Assembly (NCBI GenBank): GCA_024743175.1
Contig: JANSXA010000001.1
Span: 585,656 to 649,655, forward strand
Origin: Pseudomonadaceae bacterium
Lineage (GTDB): Bacteria > Pseudomonadota > Gammaproteobacteria > Pseudomonadales > Azotimanducaceae
Direction: 5' to 3'
DNA: 64,000 nt
Under the pieces are notes generated by a model. It was not told the origin of the DNA. It was given only the letters and a program-made list of their open reading frames with translations, and did no database searches. Positions 50,601 to 59,706 of the stretch are shown here, in pieces. Position numbers and translations under genes: made by a program. Position 1 is the first letter of the stretch. Each line of letters opens with the position of its first letter.

Positions 50601-52477
50601 TCAGCGGCAATGGAGTCCAGATTGGCAATGATCTGGTCATAGACCGAATCAAACAACAACAGGTTTTCACACTCTTTGATGAAGTCTGCGCGCAGTTCAT
50701 CATCCAGAAGGACGTCCAGTACCGTCATGTCGCTGAGCGCTACCGGCTTACCGGTACTTTCAATCGGTTTTACAAACGTTGGAAAGCGAAGATGTAACAG
50801 ACCACGATTTGCGTGGATATCAGACTGCCCTATCGCGCCGGCCATGGGCTCGCCGGTAATAGCCAGATTCAACTCTGCTGTCAGCTGCTTGGCGAGGAAG
50901 GCATCACTTTTGTCTTTCAGACCGGAGTTTTTCAGCAGCTTTTTGCCTTCATAAGTGAAGCGATCCCGCAGAATAGCGGCCATCTCCTTGTCTGCCGTAA
51001 TGGCTTTGAGGAAAGCCCGTGGATCCCCGATGTCGGCCACTTTTAAGATCTGGCGGGTGCTCTCGTGATGGTTCAGATACTCCCGCAGAGCCCGCAGGTT
51101 GCCCACAGCCTCAGCCTTCCAGCGGTTGTAAAGAAACACACCTACCGATGACAGCAGTACCGCACGGGCGCTTTCGTAGTTCTGTTTCGGCTCACCAAAA
51201 ATAAGCTGTGCTATGCGCCCCCGCTCATCATTCAGTGCCTGCCGTTTTTCCCGGTAGTTCTTCCAGGCTTTTGACAACGTCTCGTCGTAGAGAATCTTGT
51301 CAGGGTCCTGCAACCACTTCAGAAACGCCTGTCTGCGTTCGCGATCAGCGCGAATATGTAATTCACCCGTGGGTATTTCCTGGTGTGCCAGACGCCCATA
51401 TTGTTGAGTGGTTGTGGCTTTAATTCGCTTACGCACGGCAAGATATCTCAGGTAGCGATACGCCACACCAAAGACATTCAGATATTCCGTGGGGTTTTTT
51501 GTCAGCTTGAGCGAGGCGCTCGTCTGCATCGCCTGCAATTGGGAGGACGGATTCAGGTAACGCTGCAGGCTTTGACGGTAATGGTCAAGAATGTACGGGT
51601 TTTCCGCAACAAACTCTTTGACCCGGGTTTCCACATTGAGAATACCGCCGATAATTGCGGTGCGCAGATTTTCCATCCGCTCAACACTATCGTTAGGAGT
51701 GTAATCGATAATGCCGTCAATGTTGCCTTGATGATGGAGCTCAAACGGAGATACGCCAACAATTTTTGCACATTCCTGCCATGACAGGTTCAGGCGCCTG
51801 GCAATATTGGCAAGAGAAGCCGGCTGAATAGTGCTGAACACGCCGTCGCGCAACGACAGAATCATGTTGCTTGCCGCCAGCGGTATCGCACCTCCGGAGT
51901 AGCCCAGGCCATAGATCACACCAACCGTCGGCACATCGATGTTGCTCATCTCGGCAATCAGGCGGGAGATGCTGTGCGCCTGATTATTCGCATTGGATTC
52001 TTCTGTCGCGTCAGCGCCTGGCGTATCCATGAAGGTCACCATTGGGATCGAGCGCGTTGAACAATATTGTGCAAACGCAACCGCACGCAGATGATGCTCC
52101 GGTTGCCAGGCACCCAGATTCTTGGAGCGATCCTGAGCTATGAAGCCAACCGTGCGCCAGTCGCCGCCAAAATCCATGCTCATCAGCGCCTGGAAATAAG
52201 GGCCACTGGCCTGCTCCTGCTCCAACTTCCCGAGTTGCCGGATGATCTCCGGCGCCGGAGTGCGGGATTGATCTTCCGCCGGACTGACCACGGCTTCGAT
52301 ATAGGCATCGATGTCCAGATTGGCCAGCACATCTCTGCGCTTATTTATCTGCGCCTGGGTCAGCAGACCCGGCACGGGCTCCTGTTCGTGCGAGACGTCT
52401 GGAAACAATGAGAAGTCTTTGGCTAGACTTTCGGCGATGAGATAAAGTCGATCGCCTTCGATAAGCTGTTTTTCCAC
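47621..52477 (-). CDS. Giant single-chain biotin-dependent acyl-CoA carboxylase (CT-alpha/CT-beta/BC/BCCP)
   Basis: About 1618 residues from a GTG at 52477. The frame is open 30 codons further to a second GTG at 52567; neither has a clear ribosome binding site. Domains in order: an AccA-like carboxyltransferase alpha region (about 110-330; FMDTPGADATEES and GLGYSGGAIPLAASN); a long helical middle (about 340-800) with no recognised domain; an AccD-like beta region (about 820-960; FISSGGMQTKEGAGALFSMAA, DCTGGAQASF), without the AccD zinc ribbon; biotin carboxylase (about 1040-1470; ATP-grasp loop HGGGGKGIQV, EMNTRLQVEHPVTE); and a biotin domain with the attachment site LEAMKIF (Lys about 1566). 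It should carboxylate an acyl-CoA, probably acetyl-CoA to malonyl-CoA. It diverges from moaB. The alpha-before-beta order is opposite to eukaryotic ACC. Confidence 0.88.
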   Translation of the reverse strand: MEKQLIEGDRLYLIAESLAKDFSLFPDVSHEQEPVPGLLTQAQINKRRDVLANLDIDAYIEAVVSPAEDQSRTPAPEIIRQLGKLEQEQASGPYFQALMSMDFGGDWRTVGFIAQDRSKNLGAWQPEHHLRAVAFAQYCSTRSIPMVTFMDTPGADATEESNANNQAHSISRLIAEMSNIDVPTVGVIYGLGYSGGAIPLAASNMILSLRDGVFSTIQPASLANIARRLNLSWQECAKIVGVSPFELHHQGNIDGIIDYTPNDSVERMENLRTAIIGGILNVETRVKEFVAENPYILDHYRQSLQRYLNPSSQLQAMQTSASLKLTKNPTEYLNVFGVAYRYLRYLAVRKRIKATTTQQYGRLAHQEIPTGELHIRADRERRQAFLKWLQDPDKILYDETLSKAWKNYREKRQALNDERGRIAQLIFGEPKQNYESARAVLLSSVGVFLYNRWKAEAVGNLRALREYLNHHESTRQILKVADIGDPRAFLKAITADKEMAAILRDRFTYEGKKLLKNSGLKDKSDAFLAKQLTAELNLAITGEPMAGAIGQSDIHANRGLLHLRFPTFVKPIESTGKPVALSDMTVLDVLLDDELRADFIKECENLLLFDSVYDQIIANLDSIAAEARSAQALSQESLSDLIETTLTLAASGYTLGSGEEEMKPTVPVLRQQILDWYQRVMKMPRGADFFRQVEEWKKLSFPHLADALFVVVTHLFDSLLSSYVTAEQGGKAYQGRIAPKNIGRRKDFWNRLNMAYNDLLLQNVLRANKNKNRFSYNDIIERYFDNWESRFDDLLSSDPCSFPGFRLSIEDALNKDLPPCGIIAGYGTFKGESPARVGVLISNVSFQAGAFDMASAEKFCRLLVECAEQHLPVVCFISSGGMQTKEGAGALFSMAAVNDRITRFVRDHDLPVIVFGFGDCTGGAQASFVTHPLVQTYYFSGTSMPFAGQIVVPSNLPLNSILSNYLSAKEGAMQGLVKHPFFPELDAQMREIDAEIPLPQDSVEQVVEQVLAGGFVEQLPVVVAHRPRYTDKDLQRPVKKVLIHARGCTAAKLIRIAQEQNIDVVLVQSDPDMESAAVDQLGERDTVVCIGGNTPDESYLNALSVLSVAENEGVDSLHPGIGFLSENSSFAELVRSHGINFIGPSVASMETMGNKSNAINTSLRLKVPVVPGSHGIMTNPDRAAEVALEIGYPVLIKAVHGGGGKGIQVVESPSDFVELFHRVGVEARSAFGNGDVYLEKFVTSLRHIEAQLLRDSHGNTHVLGIRDCSVQRDKQKVIEESGSTMLPQNLLDTVLKSTADIANEVNYVGAGTVEFIYDLASDAVYFMEMNTRLQVEHPVTEWTSGVDIVAQQFNIAGGGSIADLVVEDKGYAIEARVNAERIVLQSSGEIGFRPHPGQIDECFFPNEDDVEIIATAGPGKFVSPYYDSMVAQIIVYAQDRDAAIDKLSEYLSRVKITGISTNIPLLIRVLDDDVFRKGVYDTNYLPEFLTRTNIQSLIAEIEASSGALGDGIDRDAIKIEESEELKVLAPATAIFYSTPSPSEPEYVNVGDCIDLSQTICQLEAMKIFTPLRLGDFNSENELYPSTHDFEVTRVNMSSGQQVNVGDLLFVVKPVEKST

Positions 52478-52594
52478 GATATTTTTGCTGGGTGTAGAAT
52501 GGCGGTACTCTAGCCAGTTAGCGCCGAGAAAACTACCCGTAGATCCGCCTGTAATCAGCCAGCTCACCCATAACCACGCAGAGGGAATTTATCC

Positions 52595-53098
52595 ATGACC
52601 GCACTGAACTGCGCCGTACTGACCATTTCTGACTCCAGAACCCTCGCCGATGACACCTCTGGCGAGTTTCTCTGTGGGTCGATCGCTGCAGCGGGCCACG
52701 CTGTACACAGCCGCGAAATCGTACGCGACAATGTGTATCAGATTCGCGCCAGAATCTCAGCCTGGATCGCCGACGACGACATCGCCGTCATCATCACCAG
52801 CGGCGGCACAGGATTCACCGGGCGCGACAGTACGCCTGAGGCGATTGCGCCGCTCTTCGACAAGGAAATCAATGGTTTCGGTGAACTGTTCCGGCAGATC
52901 TCGTTTGATGAGATAGGCTCTTCTACCATCCAATCCAGAGCCCTGGGCGGCCTGGCCAACGCGACACTGATTTTCTGTTTGCCAGGCTCCCGGGGTGCTG
53001 CGCAAACCGGTTGGGAGAAAATCATCCGTAATCAACTCGATGTGGACTTTAAACCCTGTAACTTTGCTGAGCTGATACCCCGTTTTCGAGAGCAATAA
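52595..53098 (+). CDS. moaB: Molybdenum cofactor biosynthesis protein MoaB
   Basis: A 167-residue MoaB/Mog-family protein of the molybdopterin adenylyltransferase fold. The family pattern runs [17 protein letters not shown] (about 8-24), [19 protein letters not shown] (about 67-85) and FCLPGSRGA. It adenylates molybdopterin in some organisms and is thought dispensable in E. coli. The Mo enzyme MsrP is encoded at 62065-62985 in this window. GGGAATTT lies ahead of the ATG as ribosome binding site. A 98-base gap then separates it from the thiolase gene. Confidence 0.92.
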   Translation: MTALNCAVLTISDSRTLADDTSGEFLCGSIAAAGHAVHSREIVRDNVYQIRARISAWIADDDIAVIITSGGTGFTGRDSTPEAIAPLFDKEINGFGELFRQISFDEIGSSTIQSRALGGLANATLIFCLPGSRGAAQTGWEKIIRNQLDVDFKPCNFAELIPRFREQ

Positions 53099-53196
53099 AT
53101 GCCGCGAGCAATACACCTGGTGCGAGACTGGCTCTTGCTCACCCAGGCCAGTAACATGCAAGGCTTTCAACCCATACTAAAAAGGAGCGCCTGCAA

Positions 53197-54354
53197 GTGA
53201 ATAACGACGTCTATCTGGTCAGTGCTGCACGCACCCCCGTAGGAAGCTTTCAGGGACAGCTGTCCAAATTCACTGCCCCGGAACTGGGTGCACACGCCAT
53301 TGCCGCCGCTCTGAAGGCGTCCGATGTCAGCCCGGCAGCCGTTGACGAGGTCATTTTTGGTAACGTTGTCAGCGCCGGGCTGAAACAGGCGCCGGCTCGA
53401 CAAGCCATGCGCACGGCCGGACTGCCGGATGATGTGGGTGCGACCACGGTGAACAAGGTGTGTGGTTCCGGCATGAAATGCACCATGCTCGCCACCGATC
53501 TGATTCGGGCAGGTTCCGCCGACAGGGTTATTGCCGGTGGCATGGAAAGCATGAGCAATGCGCCTTACGTATTAGGTAAAGCGCGAGCGGGTCTGCGCAT
53601 GGGGCACACCAGCATGCAGGACACCCTGTTCCTGGACGGACTGGAAGACGCAGAAACCGGCGGCTCGATGGGTTCTTTTGCACAAGCCACTGCAGATCAG
53701 TATCAGCTCACCCGCGCAGCCATGGATGACTATGCCACCGAATCCGTGCATCGGGCGCTTGCTGCGATCAAGAACAGGAGCCTGGCTGACGAAATTGCAC
53801 CGATGGAAACGCCTGCTGGTTTAGTTGAGGACGATGAACAACCTGGCCGGGCTAAAATCGAGAAAATTCCCACGTTGCGACCTGCCTTCAAAGCTGACGG
53901 TACCATCACCGCAGCAAATTCATCTTCAATCTCAGACGGCGCATCTGCGCTGGTGTTGGCGCGCGAAGGCAGCTTCAAGGGCGAACCGCTGGCGAAAATA
54001 GTCGGTCACAGCACCCATTCCATCCACCCCAGCGAGTTCACCATTGCGCCTGTTGGGGCTATTAACAAGCTGGTTGAGAAAATCGGCTGGGACGTAAATG
54101 ACGTTGACCTGTTCGAAATCAACGAAGCCTTTGCCATGGTGACAATGCTGGCGATCCAGGAACTCAGCCTCGACCCGGAACGCGTCAACGTTTTCGGCGG
54201 TGCCTGTGCACAGGGTCATCCAATCGGCAGCACCGGCAGCCGCCTTATTGTGACACTTGCCCACGCGATGAAAAATATGAACAAGAAACGCGGTATTGCC
54301 GCCTTATGCATAGGTGGCGGTGAAGCCACAGCGATCGCTCTGGAACGCCCTTGA
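53197..54354 (+). CDS. Acetyl-CoA acetyltransferase (biosynthetic-type thiolase)
   Basis: A 385-residue thiolase. The nucleophile Cys89 is in NKVCGSGMK, the NEAF motif is at EINEAFAM (about 308-315), and the base His in AQGHPIGSTGSR and second Cys in ALCIGGGEA are intact. The NKVCGSG form is that of AtoB/PhaA enzymes that join or split acetyl groups (acetoacetyl-CoA). It starts with GTG after a good AGGAG (53183-53187). Its stop overlaps the TTG start of fabY, so the two are translationally coupled. Confidence 0.93.
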   Translation: MNNDVYLVSAARTPVGSFQGQLSKFTAPELGAHAIAAALKASDVSPAAVDEVIFGNVVSAGLKQAPARQAMRTAGLPDDVGATTVNKVCGSGMKCTMLATDLIRAGSADRVIAGGMESMSNAPYVLGKARAGLRMGHTSMQDTLFLDGLEDAETGGSMGSFAQATADQYQLTRAAMDDYATESVHRALAAIKNRSLADEIAPMETPAGLVEDDEQPGRAKIEKIPTLRPAFKADGTITAANSSSISDGASALVLAREGSFKGEPLAKIVGHSTHSIHPSEFTIAPVGAINKLVEKIGWDVNDVDLFEINEAFAMVTMLAIQELSLDPERVNVFGGACAQGHPIGSTGSRLIVTLAHAMKNMNKKRGIAALCIGGGEATAIALERP

Positions 54355-56219
54355 TCCCACTTCCCGTCATTGTCGGCTTTGGTGGTATCAACCCCGCCGG
54401 ACGGCTGTCTTTTAATCACGCCTATCGACGGCTGGTGATCGACGCTCTGAGCAAGGATAAACAAGCACGCACTTACCGCAGTTTGACCCAGCTGATGAAT
54501 CTCGACGACAGCGCAGATGGCAGCGCGGCAGCAAGCGCACAAACCCGCCAGTATGTAAGAGATCACACTTTGATTCGTCGTATCGAAGGCTTTGATCCAG
54601 AGCAGATAAACTGGCAGACCCACGCAACGCTTGCCAGTGGCGCAGATACGCCGTTGTCTTTTGTGATCAGCAAGCGCCAGTTACCCGACACTATTCCAGA
54701 ACACTGGCAGGTTAAAAACCTGGATGACAAACAGGTTCACGTTACTTCGAACAAGCCGTTGGAGGTTCTGCTACCACAATTGCGAGCGTCCCGGGTGACC
54801 AGTGCCGGACAACTGCCAAGTGGGTTCGAGCCCGGCAGTCTCTACGCCAGCCGCAATCATCCGCGCGCATTACAGATCACCGTATATGGCGCGTCAGACG
54901 CCATCCGTTCATCGGGCTTTTCACCTGCACAACTCAAAGACATGGTCGCGCCGGACCAGATTGCGGTTTATTCCGGATCTGCCATGGGCCAGCTGGACCA
55001 GGAGTCTTACGGCGGCCTGTTACAGAACCCCCTCACCGGCAAGCGCCCGACGTCCAAACAGACGGCGCTGGGTCTACCTGAAATGGCCGGCGATTTTGTC
55101 AACGCATACGTCCTCGGCTCTGTGGGTGAAACTGCCGGCATCATCGGTGCATGCGCCACTTTCCTGTACAACGTCAAACGCGCTATGGACGATATTCGCA
55201 GCGGACAGAAGCGTATTGTAATTGTTGGCAACGCTGAAGCTCCGATCACGCCCTACGTCATCGAGGGTTATCGCACAATGGGTGCGTTAGCGGAAGACGA
55301 AGCGCTGATGGCCCTGGATGGCTCAGATACTGTAGACAACCGCCGAGCCTGCCGTCCTTTTTCCGACAACGCTGGATTCACTGTTGCTGAGTCGTCCACC
55401 TGGCTGGTGCTGATGGATGACAAACTGGCCATTGAACAAGGTGCACAGATACTTGCTGCTGTTGGTGACGTGTTTGTCAACGCTGACGGCTATAAAAAGT
55501 CAGTCTCCGGACCCGGTATTGGCAATTATGTAACGGTGGCCAAAGCCATGGCCGCAGCGCGCGCGATGCTCGGAGAAAAAACCTTACGGCACGGCACGTA
55601 CATGCAGGCACATGGCACAGGTACACCGCAGAATCGTGTCACGGAGTCGCATATATTTGATTCGCTGGCATCCACCTTTGGTATCAATGACTGGCTGGTC
55701 AGCGCGGTAAAAAGTTATCTTGGCCATTCAATGGCGCCAGCGGGCGGTGACCAGTTAAGCGCTATTCTGGGCGCCTGGCAGGATGCCATTGTGCCCGGCA
55801 TTACCAGCATTGATCATATCGCTGATGATGTTCACCACAGCAATCTGAATCTTTCCATGCAGCACACAAACATCGACCCACTGGCGTTTCCCGGTGCCTT
55901 TGTGAATTCCAAAGGTTTTGGTGGCAACAATGCAACAGGCCTTTTCCTGTCACCAGCACATACCCGACATATGCTTGAACGACGCTGGGGGCGTAAACAG
56001 GTCGCCCACCATGCAGCGCAGAACGAGGCAGTTCTGCAACGCGCTGAAGCCTACAATAACAACGCAGATGATGGCTCAATTCTACCCATCTATCAGTTTG
56101 GTGAAGGTGTGCTGGAGGGTTCAGACCTGGGACTTTCAGACAGCGAGATGCGCATACCCGGATTTGCGGAACCTATTGTTCTATCTACTGCAAACCCGTA
56201 TCAGGATATGACAGACTGA
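54351..56219 (+). CDS. fabY: Beta-ketoacyl-ACP synthase FabY
   Basis: A 622-residue ketoacyl synthase of the FabY type, known in P. aeruginosa as the enzyme that starts fatty acid synthesis from acetyl-CoA and malonyl-ACP. Catalytic residues are Cys268 (GIIGACATFLYN), His421 (QAHGTGTPQNR) and His459 (KSYLGHSMAPAGG). The N-terminal 170 residues are an extra domain absent from FabB/FabF. The start is TTG overlapping the thiolase stop (TTGA); no ATG lies nearby. The coupling to a thiolase and closeness to a carboxylase suggest a shared acyl-CoA/malonyl route. Confidence 0.88.
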   Translation: MIPLPVIVGFGGINPAGRLSFNHAYRRLVIDALSKDKQARTYRSLTQLMNLDDSADGSAAASAQTRQYVRDHTLIRRIEGFDPEQINWQTHATLASGADTPLSFVISKRQLPDTIPEHWQVKNLDDKQVHVTSNKPLEVLLPQLRASRVTSAGQLPSGFEPGSLYASRNHPRALQITVYGASDAIRSSGFSPAQLKDMVAPDQIAVYSGSAMGQLDQESYGGLLQNPLTGKRPTSKQTALGLPEMAGDFVNAYVLGSVGETAGIIGACATFLYNVKRAMDDIRSGQKRIVIVGNAEAPITPYVIEGYRTMGALAEDEALMALDGSDTVDNRRACRPFSDNAGFTVAESSTWLVLMDDKLAIEQGAQILAAVGDVFVNADGYKKSVSGPGIGNYVTVAKAMAAARAMLGEKTLRHGTYMQAHGTGTPQNRVTESHIFDSLASTFGINDWLVSAVKSYLGHSMAPAGGDQLSAILGAWQDAIVPGITSIDHIADDVHHSNLNLSMQHTNIDPLAFPGAFVNSKGFGGNNATGLFLSPAHTRHMLERRWGRKQVAHHAAQNEAVLQRAEAYNNNADDGSILPIYQFGEGVLEGSDLGLSDSEMRIPGFAEPIVLSTANPYQDMTD

Positions 56220-56253
56220 ATACGTGTGAGTGAATATCAGGCACTTGTCTGAC

Positions 56254-57099
56254 TTAGTGCAGAACTTCCGTACGGCGGCGCAGTTGTTCCACCCTCTCCT
56301 GTGCCTGCCTTGCCAGTTCAGGCTCCGTGGTTTTATCAGCACAACGTGCAAAAGCCTCAGCAGCAACTGCATAAGCACCCAGCTGCACCCAGCATTGACC
56401 ACGTTCATAATCTAACGTGGCCAACAAAGCATTATCGTCAGCGCAGATCGCTGCCTGATAATCGATGAGGTCCAGCGCACCAGACCAATCCTGTTGGGCC
56501 ATCTGCAGCGCCTTCAGATTATTCAACATGCGCAGGACAAAGCTCTTCGGGCTGGCGGGCAGCAGATGTCGTCCAAGATCTGCTGGCGTGTCGCCGGGCT
56601 TGGTCAGATGGGTTTCATCAACAAATTCCAGACTTAGCGGATCTATCAGGCGATCCTCAACACTGACCAGAAAATGACCCGGGAAATTGATACCCGATGC
56701 CGATAATCCGCAATAACGCGCCACTGCGATAATCACAACCGCCAGTGAAATCGGGATGCCCTGCTTATTCTCCAGCACCCAGCCAAGATGACTGTGCTGC
56801 GCGGTGATCACCTGTTGTAACTGGCTGGTCTGATTAAACCCAGCCTGTTGCAGTGATTGCAGAACACCTACCAGGGGATCCATATCACCACCACTGACAC
56901 TTGCAGCAAGATCCTGCAGCTGGATAGTTATGTTCTGTTCGAACCGCGCAGGGTCTTGTGCAGGCGGCTCAATGATCTGCGCAACCAGCAGTGCCAGCTC
57001 TACTTCGCTGTCAGGTTGACCTGCCGCATCTATCAGCTGCGCAATTAATTTTTCATTGGATGCCACGGTACTGGTGATACCCGCTTGCGCTTCAGGCAA
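56254..57099 (-). CDS. SirB1-family transglutaminase-like/TPR protein
   Basis: A 281-residue protein with an N-terminal transglutaminase-like domain. The motif HSHLGWVLENKQGIPISLAVV is near 105-125, and YCGLSASGINFPGHFLV includes the His of the fold. No nucleophilic Cys is found at the expected place, as usual for SirB1 proteins. The C-terminal third (about 185-275) carries TPR-like helices. Function is unknown. It overlaps the upstream response-regulator gene by eight bases. A GTG at 57066 is an alternative start. Confidence 0.83.
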   Translation of the reverse strand: MPEAQAGITSTVASNEKLIAQLIDAAGQPDSEVELALLVAQIIEPPAQDPARFEQNITIQLQDLAASVSGGDMDPLVGVLQSLQQAGFNQTSQLQQVITAQHSHLGWVLENKQGIPISLAVVIIAVARYCGLSASGINFPGHFLVSVEDRLIDPLSLEFVDETHLTKPGDTPADLGRHLLPASPKSFVLRMLNNLKALQMAQQDWSGALDLIDYQAAICADDNALLATLDYERGQCWVQLGAYAVAAEAFARCADKTTEPELARQAQERVEQLRRRTEVLH

Positions 57100-57457
57100 G
57101 CAGAGCGTCTACTGCCTGAATCAGTTCAGTACGTGCAAATGGCTTAGCCAGGGTGGCATTTGCACCAATGAACTTTGCAGTTTCAAGATAATCGTTGGGG
57201 CCAAGACGTCCACCGCCGGAAATGGCAATAATCGGCATCTGGGCAAACTTTCGACGTATATCGGCTATGGTCTCGAGACCTTCTTTCTCCGGCATGATCA
57301 GGTCGGTGATGACCAGATCAAAGGTATCTTTGCTGACCCGGTCTACAGCCTGCTCACCGTTCTCGGCCACGGTAACCTGATGGCCTTCGAGACGCAGCAT
57401 TTCGCTCATGACATCGAGCACCGATGTGTCGTCGTCTACCAGTAAAATTGCACTCAC
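57092..57457 (-). CDS. Single-domain response regulator
   Basis: A 121-residue receiver domain without output domain, CheY-like. Acidic pocket Asp8-Asp9, phosphorylation site Asp in VITDLIMPEKEG (about 52), Ser in AISGGG (about 80) and Lys in AKPFAR (about 104) are all in place. It starts with GTG and has a weak ribosome binding site. No histidine kinase is near. It is co-transcribed with the SirB1-like gene, which it overlaps. Confidence 0.9.
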   Translation of the reverse strand: MSAILLVDDDTSVLDVMSEMLRLEGHQVTVAENGEQAVDRVSKDTFDLVITDLIMPEKEGLETIADIRRKFAQMPIIAISGGGRLGPNDYLETAKFIGANATLAKPFARTELIQAVDALLA

Positions 57458-57528
57458 TTAAAAAAACCGCCGTTGTTCTTCTTGCATCTGGTTGTAAAGC
57501 ACGTAGCTGCCTCCCCACTCCTGAAGCA

Positions 57529-57544
57529 TAGCGCAATTGCGCTA
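57529..57544. repeat. 16-base perfect palindrome between prfC and the response regulator gene
   Basis: TAGCGCAATTGCGCTA lies in the 119-base gap upstream of the response regulator start and 32 bases inward from the minus-strand start of the gap at prfC's end. A dimeric repressor site or a hairpin that ends the prfC message is possible. There is no T-run on the minus strand directly after it, so it is not a canonical terminator. Confidence 0.4.
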
Positions 57545-57576
57545 ACACTCCAGTAGCTTATGCGCAGCTGTGGCAC

Positions 57577-59148
57577 TTAATGTTCCCGGGTTTTGGTGAA
57601 CTTCACATCAGGCCAGCGTTCAGTCACCACCTGCAGATTGACGCGGCTGGTTGCCAGATACGTCAGGTATCCGCCGCCATCTATGGCGAGGTTTTCCTGA
57701 TTTTTGTTTTTAAAGTCCTCAAGCATTTTCTCATCGTCGCACTGTACCCAGCGCGCCGCAGCTATGCTGGCATCTTCCCAGATACACTCGGCCCGATATT
57801 CATCCTGCAGCCGATAAGCCACCAGATCAAACTGCAGCACGCCAACTGCGCCCACTACAATCTGATTCTTGTTCAGCGGAAAGAACACCTGCGAAGCACC
57901 CTCTTCAGCCAGCTGGGTAATGCCTTTTTCCAGCTGCTTGGAACGTAGAGGATCTTTGACCCGCACCCGGCGGAATAACTCAGGTGCAAAATTAGGCACA
58001 CCTTTGAATTTGAGCGCTTCGCCTTCAGTGAACGTATCACCGATCTGGATCGTGCCATGATTGTGCAAACCTATGATATCGCCGGCATAAGCTTCTTCCG
58101 CGTGCGTGCGATCACCGGCCATAAAAGTCACAGCATCTGTAATTCTGATGGACTTACCCAGACGCAGATGCTGCATTTTCATGCCCTGTTCGTAGCGGCC
58201 GGAACAGACACGCAGAAACGCAATACGGTCGCGATGTTTGGGGTCCATATTGGCCTGTATCTTGAAAACAAAACCTGAAAATTTGTCTTCACCAGGATCG
58301 ACCAGCCGTTCCATGCTGTCCCGCGGTTGTGGAGATGGCGCATAAGTCGCGAAGCCGTCGAGCATCTGCTGCACACCAAAATTGCCCAGCGCCGTGCCGA
58401 AGTAGACCGGCGTCAGGCCCGCTTTGAGATAATCTTCGTGATTGAACGTATGGCTGGCACCGCGCACCAGTTCGATTTCATCACACACGTCAGCATAATC
58501 GTGTCCGAGCAGTTTTTGGGCTGCATCGCTGGCCAAACCTTCAATGACGTTAAACTCGTAAACGTGATGCCCCTGTCCCTGCCTGTATTCAATAATGCGG
58601 TCGTTGACCAGGTCGTAAATACCCTTCAACCCGCGGCCCATGCCAATGGGCCAGTTCATCGGCGCACATTCAATCTGCAGGATGTCCTCAATCTCATCCA
58701 TAACCTCAATCGGATCGCGAACTTCACGGTCTAACTTATTGATAAATGTGATTATTGGGGTATCACGAAGGCGGCAAACCTCCATAAGTTTGATGGTTCG
58801 AGGCTCCACACCTTTGGCCCCGTCGATGACCATCAGGGCCGAATCAACAGCTGTCAGGGTGCGGTAGGTGTCTTCAGAAAAATCTTCGTGTCCTGGCGTG
58901 TCGAGCAGATTGACCATGCGCCCCTGATAGGGAAACTGCATGACCGAAGTGGTGACAGAAATTCCGCGCTCCTGCTCCATGGTCATCCAGTCAGACATGG
59001 CGTGTCGATCCGTTTTCCGGGACTTCACCGCACCGGCCAGCTTTATTGCATTACCGAACAGCAGCAGCTTCTCCGTCATGGTGGTTTTACCCGCATCCGG
59101 ATGCGAGATGATGGCGAAGGTGCGCCGTTTTTCGATGGCGTTCTGCAC
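57577..59148 (-). CDS. prfC: Peptide chain release factor 3
   Basis: GTPase that recycles RF1/RF2 from the ribosome. The G1 loop is [15 protein letters not shown] (about 16-30), the switch region [24 protein letters not shown] at about 88, and NKLD at about 141. Domains II and III follow. It has 523 residues, of normal size. The E. coli order holD-rimI-yjjG-prfC has an echo here: rimI and a holD-like gene lie just upstream on the same strand. Confidence 0.97.
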   Translation of the reverse strand: MQNAIEKRRTFAIISHPDAGKTTMTEKLLLFGNAIKLAGAVKSRKTDRHAMSDWMTMEQERGISVTTSVMQFPYQGRMVNLLDTPGHEDFSEDTYRTLTAVDSALMVIDGAKGVEPRTIKLMEVCRLRDTPIITFINKLDREVRDPIEVMDEIEDILQIECAPMNWPIGMGRGLKGIYDLVNDRIIEYRQGQGHHVYEFNVIEGLASDAAQKLLGHDYADVCDEIELVRGASHTFNHEDYLKAGLTPVYFGTALGNFGVQQMLDGFATYAPSPQPRDSMERLVDPGEDKFSGFVFKIQANMDPKHRDRIAFLRVCSGRYEQGMKMQHLRLGKSIRITDAVTFMAGDRTHAEEAYAGDIIGLHNHGTIQIGDTFTEGEALKFKGVPNFAPELFRRVRVKDPLRSKQLEKGITQLAEEGASQVFFPLNKNQIVVGAVGVLQFDLVAYRLQDEYRAECIWEDASIAAARWVQCDDEKMLEDFKNKNQENLAIDGGGYLTYLATSRVNLQVVTERWPDVKFTKTREH

Positions 59149-59229
59149 AGGGTTAATGACCAGACACTCTAAGGGTTAAAAATAAGGGCCGCAGTATAGA
59201 GGCCGTAACGCTTTCAGCAACCGATACTC

Positions 59230-59706
59230 TCAGCTGTAGGTGCCGCCACAGGGTAGCGCCATAACCTGCGCATCTTCACGCCCGTGCATACCCTGGTAAT
59301 AATCTTTGCGTAAACCCACCTGCACAAAACCCAGGGATAGATACAGGGCAATAGCCACCTTGTTGCTTGGTCGAACCTCCAGGAACATCGTCCGGGCACC
59401 CAGTTTCCCAACATGCTCTATAAGTTGATGCATGAACACACGTCCCAGGCCGTACCCCTGAGAATCGCGTTGAATACAGATATTCAGAAGATTAGCTTCG
59501 CCGGCAGCGACGGTCAGTACCGCATGCCCGACAACCTGCCCATTCAGACAAGCAACACGACAAACGTTGCGCCCACGAAAGCAGTCCATGAAAATGCCCC
59601 GCGTCCAGGGGAACTGATAGGCTCGGTTTTCAATTTCCAGAACCTGGTCCAGGTCTGTCAGGGACATCTCCCTGTGGATCAACGAATCTGCTGGAGAATT
59701 TGCCAT
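59230..59706 (-). CDS. rimI: Ribosomal protein S18 alanine N-acetyltransferase
   Basis: GNAT-family enzyme that acetylates the N terminus of S18. The 158 residues contain the acetyl-CoA-binding motif A (VAAGEANLLNICIQRDSQGYGLGRVFMHQLIE, about 70-101) and the SLGFVQVGLRKDYY C-terminal segment typical of RimI, with the NKVAIALYLSLGF signature. It overlaps the upstream gene by 28 bases, indicating a tight operon. tsaB, its neighbour in many other bacteria, is not here. Confidence 0.93.
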   Translation of the reverse strand: MANSPADSLIHREMSLTDLDQVLEIENRAYQFPWTRGIFMDCFRGRNVCRVACLNGQVVGHAVLTVAAGEANLLNICIQRDSQGYGLGRVFMHQLIEHVGKLGARTMFLEVRPSNKVAIALYLSLGFVQVGLRKDYYQGMHGREDAQVMALPCGGTYS

